From assembly GCA_002371135.1 (NCBI GenBank), contig DFGB01000032.1:1-53384 (forward strand): 53,384 nucleotides of DNA, in the 5' to 3' direction. The number at the start of each line of letters is the position of its first letter. Positions within the stretch are counted from its first letter, which is position 1. A program made the position numbers and the translations under genes. The notes below the pieces were generated by a model. It did no database searches. It was given only the letters and a program-made list of their open reading frames with translations, and had not been told where the DNA came from. This DNA is from Verrucomicrobia bacterium UBA3761 (GTDB lineage Bacteria > Verrucomicrobiota > Kiritimatiellia > RFP12 > UBA1067). Below, piece after piece: positions 42,751 to 53,242 of this stretch.

Positions 42751-42762
42751 GACGGCAAGTGT

Positions 42763-45700
42763 TTATTCGTTGGTGTAGATGGAATTGGGCTTGAGGGTTT
42801 CGACTTCATACGGCGCGGTGCGCGCGTCGATGGACCACTGGAAATACATCGAGCCCGTGTCGCCGGCGGATTCCGGATGGGCCTTGTCCCAGTAGTACCA
42901 CGCTTCGTTTTTCGCGGGATCCATGAGTTCGATCGTCGCCTGGAAGTTTTCGTCGAAGGAGTCCTGGGCGAACGTGAAATACCTGAGCGGCACCCAGCTC
43001 GCGAGGTCCCAGCCGGACGTGGCGAGGTTCTTCTTGGCCATGAGCTTGAATGTGGCGTCGTCGTCGAGGCGGGCGAAGGTGTCGGCGTCGCTGCCCTGGA
43101 GAGTGTATGGCGCCCAGGCGGTCAGGCCGCGCAATTGCGTGGCCGCGTTCTCGTTGCGGTTCGTGATGTAGAGGCAGAGGGAGTAGCGGACGTTGTCGTG
43201 CGTGACGGTGGCGCCGGTCTGCTGGTTGACGTAGGAGATCGAGACGGGCGTCGGGGAGGCGGCAGGGCCGCCCGCGAGCGCGAGGCCTTCGAACGTCGGG
43301 CACATGTCGAGCCAATACATCGTCGTCAAATCGAGGTTGGTGACGACGTTGCCCTGGAGGGTCATGAAATCGGCGAGGTATATGGCGTCCTCGTCGGCCT
43401 CGGGCCATGCGTTGCCGAAGGCGTCCTTGCCTCGGTTGAGCCAGTTGATGATGGCGTCCTTGTAGCGGTTATTGTCGTCGACGCCGTATTCGCGGAGCGT
43501 TGAATTGGGCTGGGCGCGCGCGGTGATCGTCACGTTGTTCGAGACGCCTGCGCCGACCCCCGGGAGCACGTATTCCCTCGTGCCGGAACCGGCGACGGGC
43601 GCAATCGCGCTCTGGCCTTCGAACGACACGGGCGTCGCGAGTTCATACCACGGGCCGACGCGGTATGTGATGTTGGTGCCCATCTGCGAGCCCTTCTGGA
43701 TGATGATGACGCGGCTTTCCGCCGTGAACTCGCCAGTGTCGTCGACCTGCCAGATGTTGCCGCCTTCGAGGTTCGAGTAGATGATCATGCTCGTGCCGTT
43801 CGGCGTCGGGTGGTCGGGGTTGATATACTGGCCTTCGTTGATGCGGCCGGGTGTCTTCTTCATATAAGGCGACCAGTTGAGCTGCGCCGAGCCGTTTTCG
43901 TTCGTGACGCCGACGGAGTTCTCCACGCCCTCCTGGTCGAACGCCGTCCAGAGGAACTCCGCCGCCTTGAGGCGCCCGTTGAGACGCTCGACGAGGTTCG
44001 TCGGGTCGTACGTGTGGTCGTCGGCCGCGGTCGCGAACATGTTCGTGCCCATGAACACCACCTGGTGTTCGACGATCTTGCTCGGACGCACGAGCTGCAC
44101 GCCCACGGGGATGACGGGCGAGAGAAGGCCGGAGTCGAGGAACGCTTCGTAATCCACGACTTCCCAATCCCAGATCGCGTCGAGAGTGCCGTCGGATTTC
44201 TTCAGGTCGCCGTCCGTGACGGCGTGCTTGTTGGCGATGACGCGGAACGTCATGTTCGAAGCGACGTTGAGCGATTTCCTGCCGCTGGGCTGGCCTTCGC
44301 CGGAGCCGAAGGTGGCGATCGTGTTCGTGTAGACGAGGCCGGAGCCGAGCTGCGCGTTGAGCATCTGGACCTTCCAGCCGGTGAGGTCGGCCTCCTGAGG
44401 CGCGGCGATTTCGACAAACTGGTTGTAGCGGTCCACGTCCTGCCACTTCGCGTTGTATGCGCCGAAGACGTTCGCTTCGTTGATCCACGCCCAGCCGTAG
44501 GGGACGGCGTCGATGATGTTGTATGCGGACCACGCGCCGCCGGAGCCGAAGTCGCCGTTGTAATCGACGGGGCTGTACCACTCCGGCTCGGTCCAGTCGA
44601 TGGAGGAGAGGCGGTTCGTGACGGGGTCTGTGTAGCCCTTCTGGTAGTAGACGACTTCGAGGGTGTACTGGATGGTCGTGTTCTTGAGGGAGAGCGGCAC
44701 GACGGCGTCCTTGGCGGTGATGTAGCTGGAGCGGTAGAAGAGGTTTGTGCCGGAGGCGGAGGCGAGGCGCGCGGTCTTCGCGGCGCGGTTGGTGCCCCAG
44801 TTCTCGTAGCCCCAGGGATCGACGCCCTCGAACCAGTGCAGGTAGACCTGCGGCGTGCGGTTGAAGTCGATTTCGTCGCCGAGCTGCGCGGCGTAGATCT
44901 GGCACTGGACGCCCCAGTCTTCGCCGCAGATGGGCTGCTCCGCTTTGGAAGGAACGCCGTCGATGCGGCCCGTCGTGTTGAGGTCGCTGCGGAATACGCC
45001 GACGTTGCGGAAGCCGATGCGCGCGCGAATCGCCTCGGAGACGACTACTTCGTCGAGGAGGACGCGCACGGGATGCGCATAGCCGCCTTCGATCGTGCCG
45101 CCGTCGTCCACCCCGTCCACGCCGGCGACCGCCAGGCGGAAGGCGTTGTAGGATTCCGAGGGGTTGGTCTTGTAGGAATACAGCGTGGAGAAGGTCTTGT
45201 TGGAGACGGCGAACGTCTGGAGCTCCTTCCACGCCGCCTCGTTGCCCGGGTTCGTGGTGCCGTAGAGGACGACCTGCGCCGGCTGGCGGGAGGAAGTCTC
45301 GTAGCGGCGGGCGCGGAATGCGATTTCGCCTACGACGTTCGTGCCAAAGAGCGGAGTCTGCACGTAGGGGGCGTGCGGCGCGTAGATGTCGCTCGTCAAA
45401 TTGGGGTCGATATCCTCCTCGATGGAGTTGTTGAGCGCGAGCGAAAGGCCGGTCTTCTGCTTCGAGACGTCGGGCAGATACATCTTCCCTTCCGCGTCCG
45501 TCGCCTCGCCGATGGAACGGACGTTCCAGCCGGTCCAGCACGCGTCGTCGATTTCCGGCTCGTCGCGGCAGTAGATTTCCGTTATGTAGATGTCGCCAAA
45601 CGCGCTTTCGTTCGTGGACTTCTGGATTGTATCGACGATGTCCGGATCCATGACGACGCGGAACATGCCGTTGACGCCGTGGAGGCCGAGGTATACGCCG

Positions 45701-48700
45701 CGCGTGCCGGAAGCGCGGTCTTCCGCGCTGACCCCGGCGAAGGAGAAGTTCGTCACTGTCGTCCACTTGGCGGAGGAGATGGCGCCGTAGCTTACGTTGG
45801 TGGCGATCTGGACGAGGAGGTTGACGTTCTCCTGGGCGTCTTCATACTTGAAGGAGAGCATGCCGAGGCCCTTGGTGCGGCCGAATTCGCCGTCGAAGAG
45901 CGGCGAACGTATGCCGCAGTCGGAGCCGGAGAGAGTGCGGCGGGCGGAGAGCAGGAGCCGGTGGTCGAGGATCCAGCCGGAGTAGAAGATGAAGTTCGTC
46001 TGGGCGTAGATGTCGTCTGGGTTGACCCAGGCCGGGTCGTGCATCAAGGGGCGCATTTCCGTCTCGTCGGCGTAGTCGGCGCCGCGCCACTGCGAGAGGC
46101 TCACGTCGTCGAGGATGACGCCGTTCTTCGAGTTGCCGGAGACTTTGAGGCGGAGCGAGCAGTCTTCGAGCGTGCGCATCTGGACGTTGTACGTGCTCGT
46201 AGCGCCGGAGAGAGTGCCGTAGCCGGAGACGGTGCAGTTCGTTATGACGGTCCAGTTGTCGGAAGTGCCGGCGGCGGCGGTGTAGAGCGAGAGCGTCTGC
46301 ACGGGCGCCGCCTTGGCGCGGATGCCCCATTCGTATTGCGACGTAGACGAGCGGAACATCTCCATGCGGGACTTGTCGAGCGTCCAGCGGCGCGCGAGGT
46401 CGTTCGCCGCGGCCGTGGTGCCGGAGTATGTCCAGTTGGGCGCGCCCGGGAAGGCGACCTCCTTGTAGGCGATCTGGCCGAGCGAGCCTGCGGAGAGCGT
46501 CGTGCTCGTCGGCGGCACGTTGCCCTCGTGCCAGCACGGGTTCGTGAAGTAGGCCGGGCAATTGGCGCTCTCGACGCCGAACGAGCCGCATGTGAGGCCG
46601 TGCGGTGTCGCGTCGCGGTATGTCATCAGGAAGTATCCCTTGCCGGACGCGTTGTCCGTCGTGTCCGTCGCCGACTGGGAGACGACGCCCGTGCACGCGC
46701 GGTGTATGCCGCTCGACGTCGCGCTCTGCTCGCCGCAGCCGACCGTGACCCAGACGTTCGTCGTAGCCGTTCTGCCGGTCGTCACCACCGAGTTCGAGCA
46801 GCTGATGAACATCGGCAGGTAGGCTGTATCCGTGGAGCTCGTCGAGAGAGGCATCTTGAACGTGCTGTTCGTGACGCAGGCGAGGAGAGTGGGGAGGATG
46901 GCGTCTTCGTCTTCGTCGTATGCCCAGCGGTAGAGCGAGAACACCTTGCTCTGGTCGGCGGAGTTGTACGCGGCGGCGTTGCCGAGGCCGCTCGTCGCGT
47001 TGCCGCCGCGCTGCGTCATGCGGAATTCATACGCGCCCTGGTCTTCCTGGTAGTTGGCGAAGAGCGAGAGCGTGGCCGCGCCGCGGAAGTCGGCGTTCGA
47101 ATTGCGGTCGTATGCGGCCTTGACGACGAACGTGTAGTTTTCGAGGTCGGAGGGGGTGAGGATCTTCCACGTCGAGGCGTCCTCGAATGCGATCGACTGG
47201 CCGATGCGCGCCGAGAAGGTGACGGTGTCGACGCCGCGCGGCGAGCCCGTCTTCTTCACATACTGCACGAGGCCCTGGCCCTCGCCCGCGAGCTGCATCG
47301 CGCCGCCCGAGTCCTCCACCATGTAGCGGCCGTAGACGTAGGCCGCGTTCTGCGCGGACCAGCCGTTCGGCGTCGTTATGTCCGGGTATTCCCGGTAGAA
47401 CGTCTCCTGGACGTCGAGCCCGGAGGAGTATTCGAATTTCTCCGTCCAGTTCTTGTTCGTCGCGGTCATTGAATCCCAGCCCGAGAAATCGAGCATCCAC
47501 GACTTCGCCTCGGGCGAGGCGCCGCTCTTCGAACCGTCGGCGTCGGTATACGCGCCGGTGAAGTAGGAGTTGTGGGCGTCGTTCCAGTAGTTGAAATTCT
47601 GGTAGTCGGCATGGACGACGCTGAGCGCGCGGGTGGCGTCTTCGATCTGGAAGAGGAGGTAGCCCGTAGTGTCGTCGATTTCAAGCGTCCCCCAGACGTC
47701 CTCGTCGGAGCCGATCATATTGCCGGTGAGGGGGATCGTGGTGTCGGTCTCGGCCCAGTACCAGAGGTTCGTCGTGCGCTGCCAGGAGGAAGCCTCGATG
47801 CCGGTTTCTTCGTCGGTCGCGGTGACGTAGTCGAGCGTGACGGGGCGGATGCGGAAGAGCATCTTGCCGGAAGCGCCGGCCTTTGTCTGGTACGCGCCGC
47901 GCCACATGTCGACGCCGGTAAGCTCCATCGGGATTGCGTTCGTGACGCCGTTCAAGATCGTCTCGAGCACCATGCTTTCATATTCGCTCTTCGATTCGCG
48001 CAGGCGGATGAACCAGTCGGTGCCGAGAGTGTCAAGCGTGGCGGAGGACTTGCAGGCGTTCGTCACCGTGCCCGCTTCTTCGGTGTATGAGCCGACGCCG
48101 AGGCCCGTGCCGGAGTAGTCGACGTAGGTGTAGAACGGCGCGTTGAGCGTAGTCTCGTACCAAAACTCGATATCGCCCGGCGAGTCGGCGGGGAGCGAGA
48201 GCGGCACGCCGGCCTTGAGCGTGTCGCGCGCGAGGCCCGTTTCCTTCCAGTCGCTCGCGGCCTGGTTGGCGTAGCGCCAGCGGTAGTGGAGGGTCGCCGC
48301 GGAGATGAACTTGGATTCGTCGACTTCCGCCGCCGGATTCGTCCTGAACGTCGCCTGCGCGGCGCCGTAGATTGCATCGCCCACCGCCGGGAACTTGGGC
48401 GTGAACGCCCCTTCCCAACCGAGCACCTGGTGGCCGCCGCGCGTCTGGTCGAGCCCCGCGCCGAGCGGCGCCAAGTCTGCGCGCATCGCCGGATACGAGA
48501 CTTCGATGTTGTCGACGAGGATGAGGCCCGTCGTGTCCGTATCACCGGTGACGGCCGACGTCCGGCGCAGCCTGAAGCGGCACGGCGCGGCCGTGTCGAC
48601 CGTCGCATAGACGCGGTAGAAATTGGAATACGAAGCGCCCGTCGACTCCGCAAGCGCGAGTTCGTTCGTCGTGAAGGCCTCTGCAAACGTCTTGGAATCG

Positions 48701-51700
48701 CTCTTGAGGACCGTCATCTCAACCGGCTTCCAGTTCGCGAACGCCCAGCGGTTCGTCTTGCCGGGGACGATCGTCACTTCCAGCGTGTCGGGGTCGACTA
48801 TCGACGTCGGCGCGAGCACCTCGTGCACGTTCTCGTTGCTCGGTATCGCGCCTTCGACCACCTCGCCGCCGGCGTCGATTACATCCGTCGCGACTTCGAG
48901 GACGAGCGTATAGCCCGCGCCATCCTCCGACGTCCAGCCGTTCACAGCGTCGAAGTAAATCGTGCCGATTCCGTTCGTGTAGCAAGGCGAATAGATGGCC
49001 GCGTTCTCCACGTTGCGCATGAGCAGGTGCGCGCTCTCCGACTGCAACCCCTTCGCAGTTATCGACGCCGACGAGAATGCCAACCCCGTCGATGACCACG
49101 GGAGGAAGTTCTTTGTTTCTGCCATCACCATGTCGGCAGGATACGTATTGCCGATACGCACATCGGAGAGTTCCCAAATCTCGGTGGCGCCGCAGAGTTC
49201 GTCGATGGCGTTAGTGCTGCTGAAAATGTGATGGGAGTAGGCCGGGGAGTTGGGCCAGTTATTGAAGCCGTCGATGGCGCCGTCGTGCGTCCAGTATGTA
49301 TTGTAGAGGGCGGGGTCGGTCCTGTAATATCCCTGGCCTGTCGCCTCGCCATCGTCGTTTGCGAGGAGGAGGCGTCCGGAAAGCGTAGCCGACCCCGCTC
49401 CGCCCGCGAGGCTCGAATACGGGCTCGAGATTTTGATGAGGAGCACGACCTCGGTCGCGAGAGCGCCCCAGTTGCGGTATTCGCCTTCTCCGGCATCTGC
49501 CTTGAAGACGAGCGTGTAGCGGCCGTCTTCCGTCGGCATGACGCCGCGCTCGTAGACGTTGCCTGTCGAGTCTACAACATACCAGTATGAAGGCGCGCCG
49601 TAGAGCGGCTCTCCGGCGTAGACCGCCGGCGACGCCTCGCCTTTCGACCACGAGGTCTTGGAGACGGAAGGATAGACGAGCCAGCGGTTGCGGATCGTGA
49701 GGCCTTCGGACGTCATCTTCTTGCCGAATGTGTAGCCGGCCGTGGCCGCGCCGTCGTACGAGCCGCCCGCGACCGCCGCCTGAGCGTAGTCGGCCACGAT
49801 CCACGCCTCGTCCACCGCCCCGAATTTGATGCGGAATTCATCATACGCGCCTTGAAGCGACATCTGATTGCCGCTCGCGTTGTTGCCGAAGCTGAGGCTG
49901 AATGCCGGATCGCCGACGAGGACCCCCGTCGAGACTGTGTTCGTCGTCGCGAAGACCACCCCGCCGGGCTCGAGGCCGTATACCCTCGTCTCGGTGCCGT
50001 CGTAGACTACCGTGAGGTACGTCCAGAATGTATTATTTATGAGCAGCTGCGTGGAGACTTGCGCCGTCGTCGCGTCGCTGCCGTTCGCGCGGGCTATGAT
50101 GCTCGTGCGCGGGCTCGTGAGTTCGACTTCCCACGTGCCGTTGCCGCGCGCCGTGTAGCTGTTCTTCGCCGAGACGATGCGCGGCGACTGCGCGTAGTTG
50201 TAAAACTTGACCCAGCCCGAAAACGTGAACGAGCCCTTTAAATCGGGAATGGTGGAGCGCTCGATGTTGAGATAAGGCCCGTTCATCGAGGTGTTGGGAT
50301 ACGACATGTTGACGCGGCCATTGCCGAACACCGCACCCGTCGAAACCATCTGCGAAATCGTCACATTCGCGTCGCTGCTCGTGTTGTTCGGGGTCGCAGT
50401 CATGCCGTGGCCCGTCGAGTCGGCGTTCTTTACGGAGGCGGCCGTCGCGGCCGTCGCGTATTCCTGGAAGTGCCATACACCGGCATACGCGCTCCAGACT
50501 TCCGCAGGATCGTTCTCTTCGTATTCGACGCCTTCGAGCGCGCCCCAGTTCATCGTGATGTGCTCGCCGTCGGCGTATTTCGGCACTTTCACCCAGATCA
50601 GCGTCTCGCCGTCTTCGTTCCAGCCGCCATCGACTTCGTGCGGGATTAAATTGCCTTCCGCGTCCGCGAAGCGCAATTCCGCGCCGTCCTCGCCCGCATC
50701 GCGGTAGTGGAACCCGGCGGGGGTGTTCTCCGCGATCTTGACGAGCATCGGGAAATTGGCGACCGCCGCGCCGGTGTAGGAGATGTCGATCCTCGCATGG
50801 TAGGCGAAGATGTCGGAGAACGTCGTCTCGGTGTCCGCTTCCCAGATTTCGAATTCCGTCTCGGGATTGGACGCGGGGAGTTTGTAGTTTTCGTTCTCTT
50901 GGATTTCGGCGACGACGCGGTATGTGCCGGGCTCGACGGGGGCGGCATCGAGCAGCGTCGTGCCCGAGTAGTAGCGGTAGACGACGGTGCCTTCCGCTTC
51001 AGAGACCTGCGGCGTCGTTACGAGATCGGGCTTGACGGTGGGCACGCCGACCTGCCAGCCATCCTGGAAGAAGGAGACGACTTCGAGCGTCGGCGCTTCG
51101 ATTTTCCAGTTGCATGTGACGGCGGCCGAAGTGCCGTCGGTCCACGTGACGCCAGTCTTCGGCGTCGCGGTGAAGGAGTAGGAGCCAACCTTGGTCGCGG
51201 AGATTTCGCCCGTTACATCGAAGAAATTGGCGTCGTATTCCCAGTATGTCTGCTCGACGGCGACGCCCGAGGCGTCGGTAGTATAGAGGAGAGAACCGTC
51301 GACAGGCTTGACGAGGGGCGTCGTCGTAATGGCCTCGACGCGGATGATGACGCAGCCGGAGCCGCCGGCTCCGCCCGGGCCGTTCTGCTTGCCGCCGCCG
51401 CCGCCGGAACCCGTGCCGGCCGCGCCGGCCGTCGCATCGGCCTCGCTGCCGCCGCCAGCGCCGCCGAGACCGGAGCCGCCCGCGCCGCCAGTGCCAGTAC
51501 GCGAACCACCGCCGCCGCCAGCGCCAAAGTATTCCACCGTGCCCGTGATGTCGACTGCAAGCGCATCGCCGCCCGAGCCGCCGACGTTGGTCGCCGTCGT
51601 CGGACCGCCTGCGCCGCCCGCGCCGCCGCCGCCGCCGCCTGCACGTGCATGGAGACCGGCGCCGCCGTCATAACCTGCCGTGCCCTTGCCGCCGACGTGG

Positions 51701-53160
51701 GTCGCAGAAGTGGAATACGCCGAGCCGCCGCCGCCTGATGCGCCAGAACGGCCTGTGCCCGTCGCCGATGTTCCGAGCGTAACGCCGCCGCCGCCGCCGC
51801 CGAGTGCGTAGATTACCTCAGCGCCGGTCGTGGCGTTTGTGATGGCGGTCGGGCTACCGTCGGCGCCCTCTTGCAGCGTCGTGCCGCCTACAGCGCCGCC
51901 CGCGCCGATGTAGATGTTGTAGGTGCCGCCGTTGAGGATGACGTCCGAAACGTCCTTCACCTCGCCTGCGCCGCCGCCGCCCGCGCCGCCGCGAGCAGTG
52001 CCGTTGTTGGCCGGGCTTGCGCCCGCGCCGCCGCCGCCGACCGCCAAGATGCGCGCCTTGATCGCGCCTGTCACTACGAACGGCGCCGATTCCGTGAAGC
52101 GGTAGTAAAATGCCGAGTCGCTGCCGGCGACCGGCTGCGGCTTCTCGGCCGCCGTCACCGTATAGCGCACTACGAAAATGCCAGAGCCGCCCGAGCCGCT
52201 GCGGCGGTATGCGTTGCGTCCGCCGCCGCCGCCGCCGGAGCCCGTGCCGTCGCGTCCGGGCTGGCCCGCCTGGTTGCCATTGCCGCTGTCGCCATACGTA
52301 TCGGAGGAGTCGCCGCCGCCGTATGCGACGTTGGCATCGGCCGAGCCGCCCGCGCCGCCCTTCGCGTAGACGACGCTCTCTCCCGTGATGTCAAGCTCTA
52401 TGCCGGCGCCGCCTGCGGCGCCCTTCGTGCTCGTCGCACCGGAAGCGCCCGCCGAAAGCGCACCGCCGCCGCCGCCACCGATGTTGTTGCCGTAGCCCTG
52501 CGAACCTGCATTGCCAAGACCTGGCGCCGTCTGCGTCGCCGCACCGGGGACGCGGTATGTCGTGCCCGTCGCGCCAGAGGCGCCGCCGCCAGAGCCGCCT
52601 GCGCGGCCGGGGCTCGATTGCGTTCCGTTGCCGCCCGCGTAACTGCCGCCGCCGCCGCCGCCGTAGGCAAGGAGGAACTCCGCGCCGGTCGTCGTGTTCG
52701 TGACGGCCGTGTCGCCGCCGTTGTCGCCCCAGAGCGTGGCAGATTGCGACTCGCCGGTCGTCACAGCGCCGGAGTGGATCTTGCCTATGCCGCCCGCGCC
52801 GACGCGCACCGAGTATACGCCGGGCGCGAAAGCGACGCGGTTCGTGACGACGCCGCCAGCGCCGCCGCCGCCGCCGCAGTCCGCGCCGCCGGAGCCGCCG
52901 CCGCCCACGGCGAGGATGAGCGCCTCGCGCGGGAAGGAGTTGACGAGCGTGTGGACCGTGCTGGTGGAAGTGAAAATGTGGATGAAATCGGCGGAGCCGT
53001 CGCCATTGTCGATGATGCGTATTTCATCGCCGCCGCGCGCCGCTCCCCATGCGAGAATATCTGCCTCGCTCGCCGCGGAATACTCCGCGCGGGCAATAGA
53101 CGGCACCAGCGCCGCGCCTAGCAACACCGGTATGAAAGCAAGGATTTTGGCCGCGCTCAT
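42763..53160 (-). CDS. Giant secreted Gly-rich/DUF2341/LamG/lamin-tail protein (3465 aa)
   Basis: The signal peptide MSAAKILAFIPVLLGAALVP continues to SIARA. Two Gly-rich blocks (about 80-340 and 365-613) carry GVYSVRVGAGG-like and GGTYNIYIGAGG motifs. Two Ig/MBG-like units follow (about 624-775), then a DUF2341 domain (about 784-873; YHARIDISYTGAAV, FHYRDAGEDGAELRFAD) and a LamG-like domain (about 890-1125; GVWHFQEYA). A long series of beta-sandwich segments with VxxDDVxVS-type strands comes next. A probable lamin-tail domain lies at about 2890-3035 (WINEANVFG, QFVEIAAP, DLTGWKVQML). No C-terminal sorting signal is visible. ATG 53160 follows GGGGAGGGAG; an upstream in-frame start at 53253 would bury the signal peptide. 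First gene of the operon. Likely carbohydrate- or matrix-binding surface fibre. Confidence 0.92.
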   Translation of the reverse strand: MSAAKILAFIPVLLGAALVPSIARAEYSAASEADILAWGAARGGDEIRIIDNGDGSADFIHIFTSTSTVHTLVNSFPREALILAVGGGGSGGADCGGGGGAGGVVTNRVAFAPGVYSVRVGAGGIGKIHSGAVTTGESQSATLWGDNGGDTAVTNTTTGAEFLLAYGGGGGGSYAGGNGTQSSPGRAGGSGGGASGATGTTYRVPGAATQTAPGLGNAGSQGYGNNIGGGGGGALSAGASGATSTKGAAGGAGIELDITGESVVYAKGGAGGSADANVAYGGGDSSDTYGDSGNGNQAGQPGRDGTGSGGGGGGRNAYRRSGSGGSGIFVVRYTVTAAEKPQPVAGSDSAFYYRFTESAPFVVTGAIKARILAVGGGGAGASPANNGTARGGAGGGGAGEVKDVSDVILNGGTYNIYIGAGGAVGGTTLQEGADGSPTAITNATTGAEVIYALGGGGGGVTLGTSATGTGRSGASGGGGSAYSTSATHVGGKGTAGYDGGAGLHARAGGGGGGAGGAGGPTTATNVGGSGGDALAVDITGTVEYFGAGGGGGSRTGTGGAGGSGLGGAGGGSEADATAGAAGTGSGGGGGKQNGPGGAGGSGCVIIRVEAITTTPLVKPVDGSLLYTTDASGVAVEQTYWEYDANFFDVTGEISATKVGSYSFTATPKTGVTWTDGTSAAVTCNWKIEAPTLEVVSFFQDGWQVGVPTVKPDLVTTPQVSEAEGTVVYRYYSGTTLLDAAPVEPGTYRVVAEIQENENYKLPASNPETEFEIWEADTETTFSDIFAYHARIDISYTGAAVANFPMLVKIAENTPAGFHYRDAGEDGAELRFADAEGNLIPHEVDGGWNEDGETLIWVKVPKYADGEHITMNWGALEGVEYEENDPAEVWSAYAGVWHFQEYATAATAASVKNADSTGHGMTATPNNTSSDANVTISQMVSTGAVFGNGRVNMSYPNTSMNGPYLNIERSTIPDLKGSFTFSGWVKFYNYAQSPRIVSAKNSYTARGNGTWEVELTSPRTSIIARANGSDATTAQVSTQLLINNTFWTYLTVVYDGTETRVYGLEPGGVVFATTNTVSTGVLVGDPAFSLSFGNNASGNQMSLQGAYDEFRIKFGAVDEAWIVADYAQAAVAGGSYDGAATAGYTFGKKMTSEGLTIRNRWLVYPSVSKTSWSKGEASPAVYAGEPLYGAPSYWYVVDSTGNVYERGVMPTEDGRYTLVFKADAGEGEYRNWGALATEVVLLIKISSPYSSLAGGAGSATLSGRLLLANDDGEATGQGYYRTDPALYNTYWTHDGAIDGFNNWPNSPAYSHHIFSSTNAIDELCGATEIWELSDVRIGNTYPADMVMAETKNFLPWSSTGLAFSSASITAKGLQSESAHLLMRNVENAAIYSPCYTNGIGTIYFDAVNGWTSEDGAGYTLVLEVATDVIDAGGEVVEGAIPSNENVHEVLAPTSIVDPDTLEVTIVPGKTNRWAFANWKPVEMTVLKSDSKTFAEAFTTNELALAESTGASYSNFYRVYATVDTAAPCRFRLRRTSAVTGDTDTTGLILVDNIEVSYPAMRADLAPLGAGLDQTRGGHQVLGWEGAFTPKFPAVGDAIYGAAQATFRTNPAAEVDESKFISAATLHYRWRYANQAASDWKETGLARDTLKAGVPLSLPADSPGDIEFWYETTLNAPFYTYVDYSGTGLGVGSYTEEAGTVTNACKSSATLDTLGTDWFIRLRESKSEYESMVLETILNGVTNAIPMELTGVDMWRGAYQTKAGASGKMLFRIRPVTLDYVTATDEETGIEASSWQRTTNLWYWAETDTTIPLTGNMIGSDEDVWGTLEIDDTTGYLLFQIEDATRALSVVHADYQNFNYWNDAHNSYFTGAYTDADGSKSGASPEAKSWMLDFSGWDSMTATNKNWTEKFEYSSGLDVQETFYREYPDITTPNGWSAQNAAYVYGRYMVEDSGGAMQLAGEGQGLVQYVKKTGSPRGVDTVTFSARIGQSIAFEDASTWKILTPSDLENYTFVVKAAYDRNSNADFRGAATLSLFANYQEDQGAYEFRMTQRGGNATSGLGNAAAYNSADQSKVFSLYRWAYDEDEDAILPTLLACVTNSTFKMPLSTSSTDTAYLPMFISCSNSVVTTGRTATTNVWVTVGCGEQSATSSGIHRACTGVVSQSATDTTDNASGKGYFLMTYRDATPHGLTCGSFGVESANCPAYFTNPCWHEGNVPPTSTTLSAGSLGQIAYKEVAFPGAPNWTYSGTTAAANDLARRWTLDKSRMEMFRSSTSQYEWGIRAKAAPVQTLSLYTAAAGTSDNWTVITNCTVSGYGTLSGATSTYNVQMRTLEDCSLRLKVSGNSKNGVILDDVSLSQWRGADYADETEMRPLMHDPAWVNPDDIYAQTNFIFYSGWILDHRLLLSARRTLSGSDCGIRSPLFDGEFGRTKGLGMLSFKYEDAQENVNLLVQIATNVSYGAISSAKWTTVTNFSFAGVSAEDRASGTRGVYLGLHGVNGMFRVVMDPDIVDTIQKSTNESAFGDIYITEIYCRDEPEIDDACWTGWNVRSIGEATDAEGKMYLPDVSKQKTGLSLALNNSIEEDIDPNLTSDIYAPHAPYVQTPLFGTNVVGEIAFRARRYETSSRQPAQVVLYGTTNPGNEAAWKELQTFAVSNKTFSTLYSYKTNPSESYNAFRLAVAGVDGVDDGGTIEGGYAHPVRVLLDEVVVSEAIRARIGFRNVGVFRSDLNTTGRIDGVPSKAEQPICGEDWGVQCQIYAAQLGDEIDFNRTPQVYLHWFEGVDPWGYENWGTNRAAKTARLASASGTNLFYRSSYITAKDAVVPLSLKNTTIQYTLEVVYYQKGYTDPVTNRLSSIDWTEPEWYSPVDYNGDFGSGGAWSAYNIIDAVPYGWAWINEANVFGAYNAKWQDVDRYNQFVEIAAPQEADLTGWKVQMLNAQLGSGLVYTNTIATFGSGEGQPSGRKSLNVASNMTFRVIANKHAVTDGDLKKSDGTLDAIWDWEVVDYEAFLDSGLLSPVIPVGVQLVRPSKIVEHQVVFMGTNMFATAADDHTYDPTNLVERLNGRLKAAEFLWTAFDQEGVENSVGVTNENGSAQLNWSPYMKKTPGRINEGQYINPDHPTPNGTSMIIYSNLEGGNIWQVDDTGEFTAESRVIIIQKGSQMGTNITYRVGPWYELATPVSFEGQSAIAPVAGSGTREYVLPGVGAGVSNNVTITARAQPNSTLREYGVDDNNRYKDAIINWLNRGKDAFGNAWPEADEDAIYLADFMTLQGNVVTNLDLTTMYWLDMCPTFEGLALAGGPAASPTPVSISYVNQQTGATVTHDNVRYSLCLYITNRNENAATQLRGLTAWAPYTLQGSDADTFARLDDDATFKLMAKKNLATSGWDLASWVPLRYFTFAQDSFDENFQATIELMDPAKNEAWYYWDKAHPESAGDTGSMYFQWSIDARTAPYEVETLKPNSIYTNE

Positions 53161-53242
53161 TACGGCTCCCTCCCCTCTTTTTTCCGTTTTTTCATCCATA
53201 AAACAAACCGGAAGAAGCGACACCGCCCTTCCCCAGCATTTT

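Noticed and set aside
31342..43503. A plus-strand open frame of over 4000 codons opposite the 4209-residue gene
   Set aside because: It is rich in Arg, Val, Gly and Asp with no domains, no signal peptide and no ribosome-binding site. It is a shadow caused by the GC-rich codon usage of the real minus-strand gene, which has clear domains.
43810..47472. A 1220-codon plus-strand frame opposite the 3465-residue gene
   Set aside because: It is another antisense shadow without domains or start signals.
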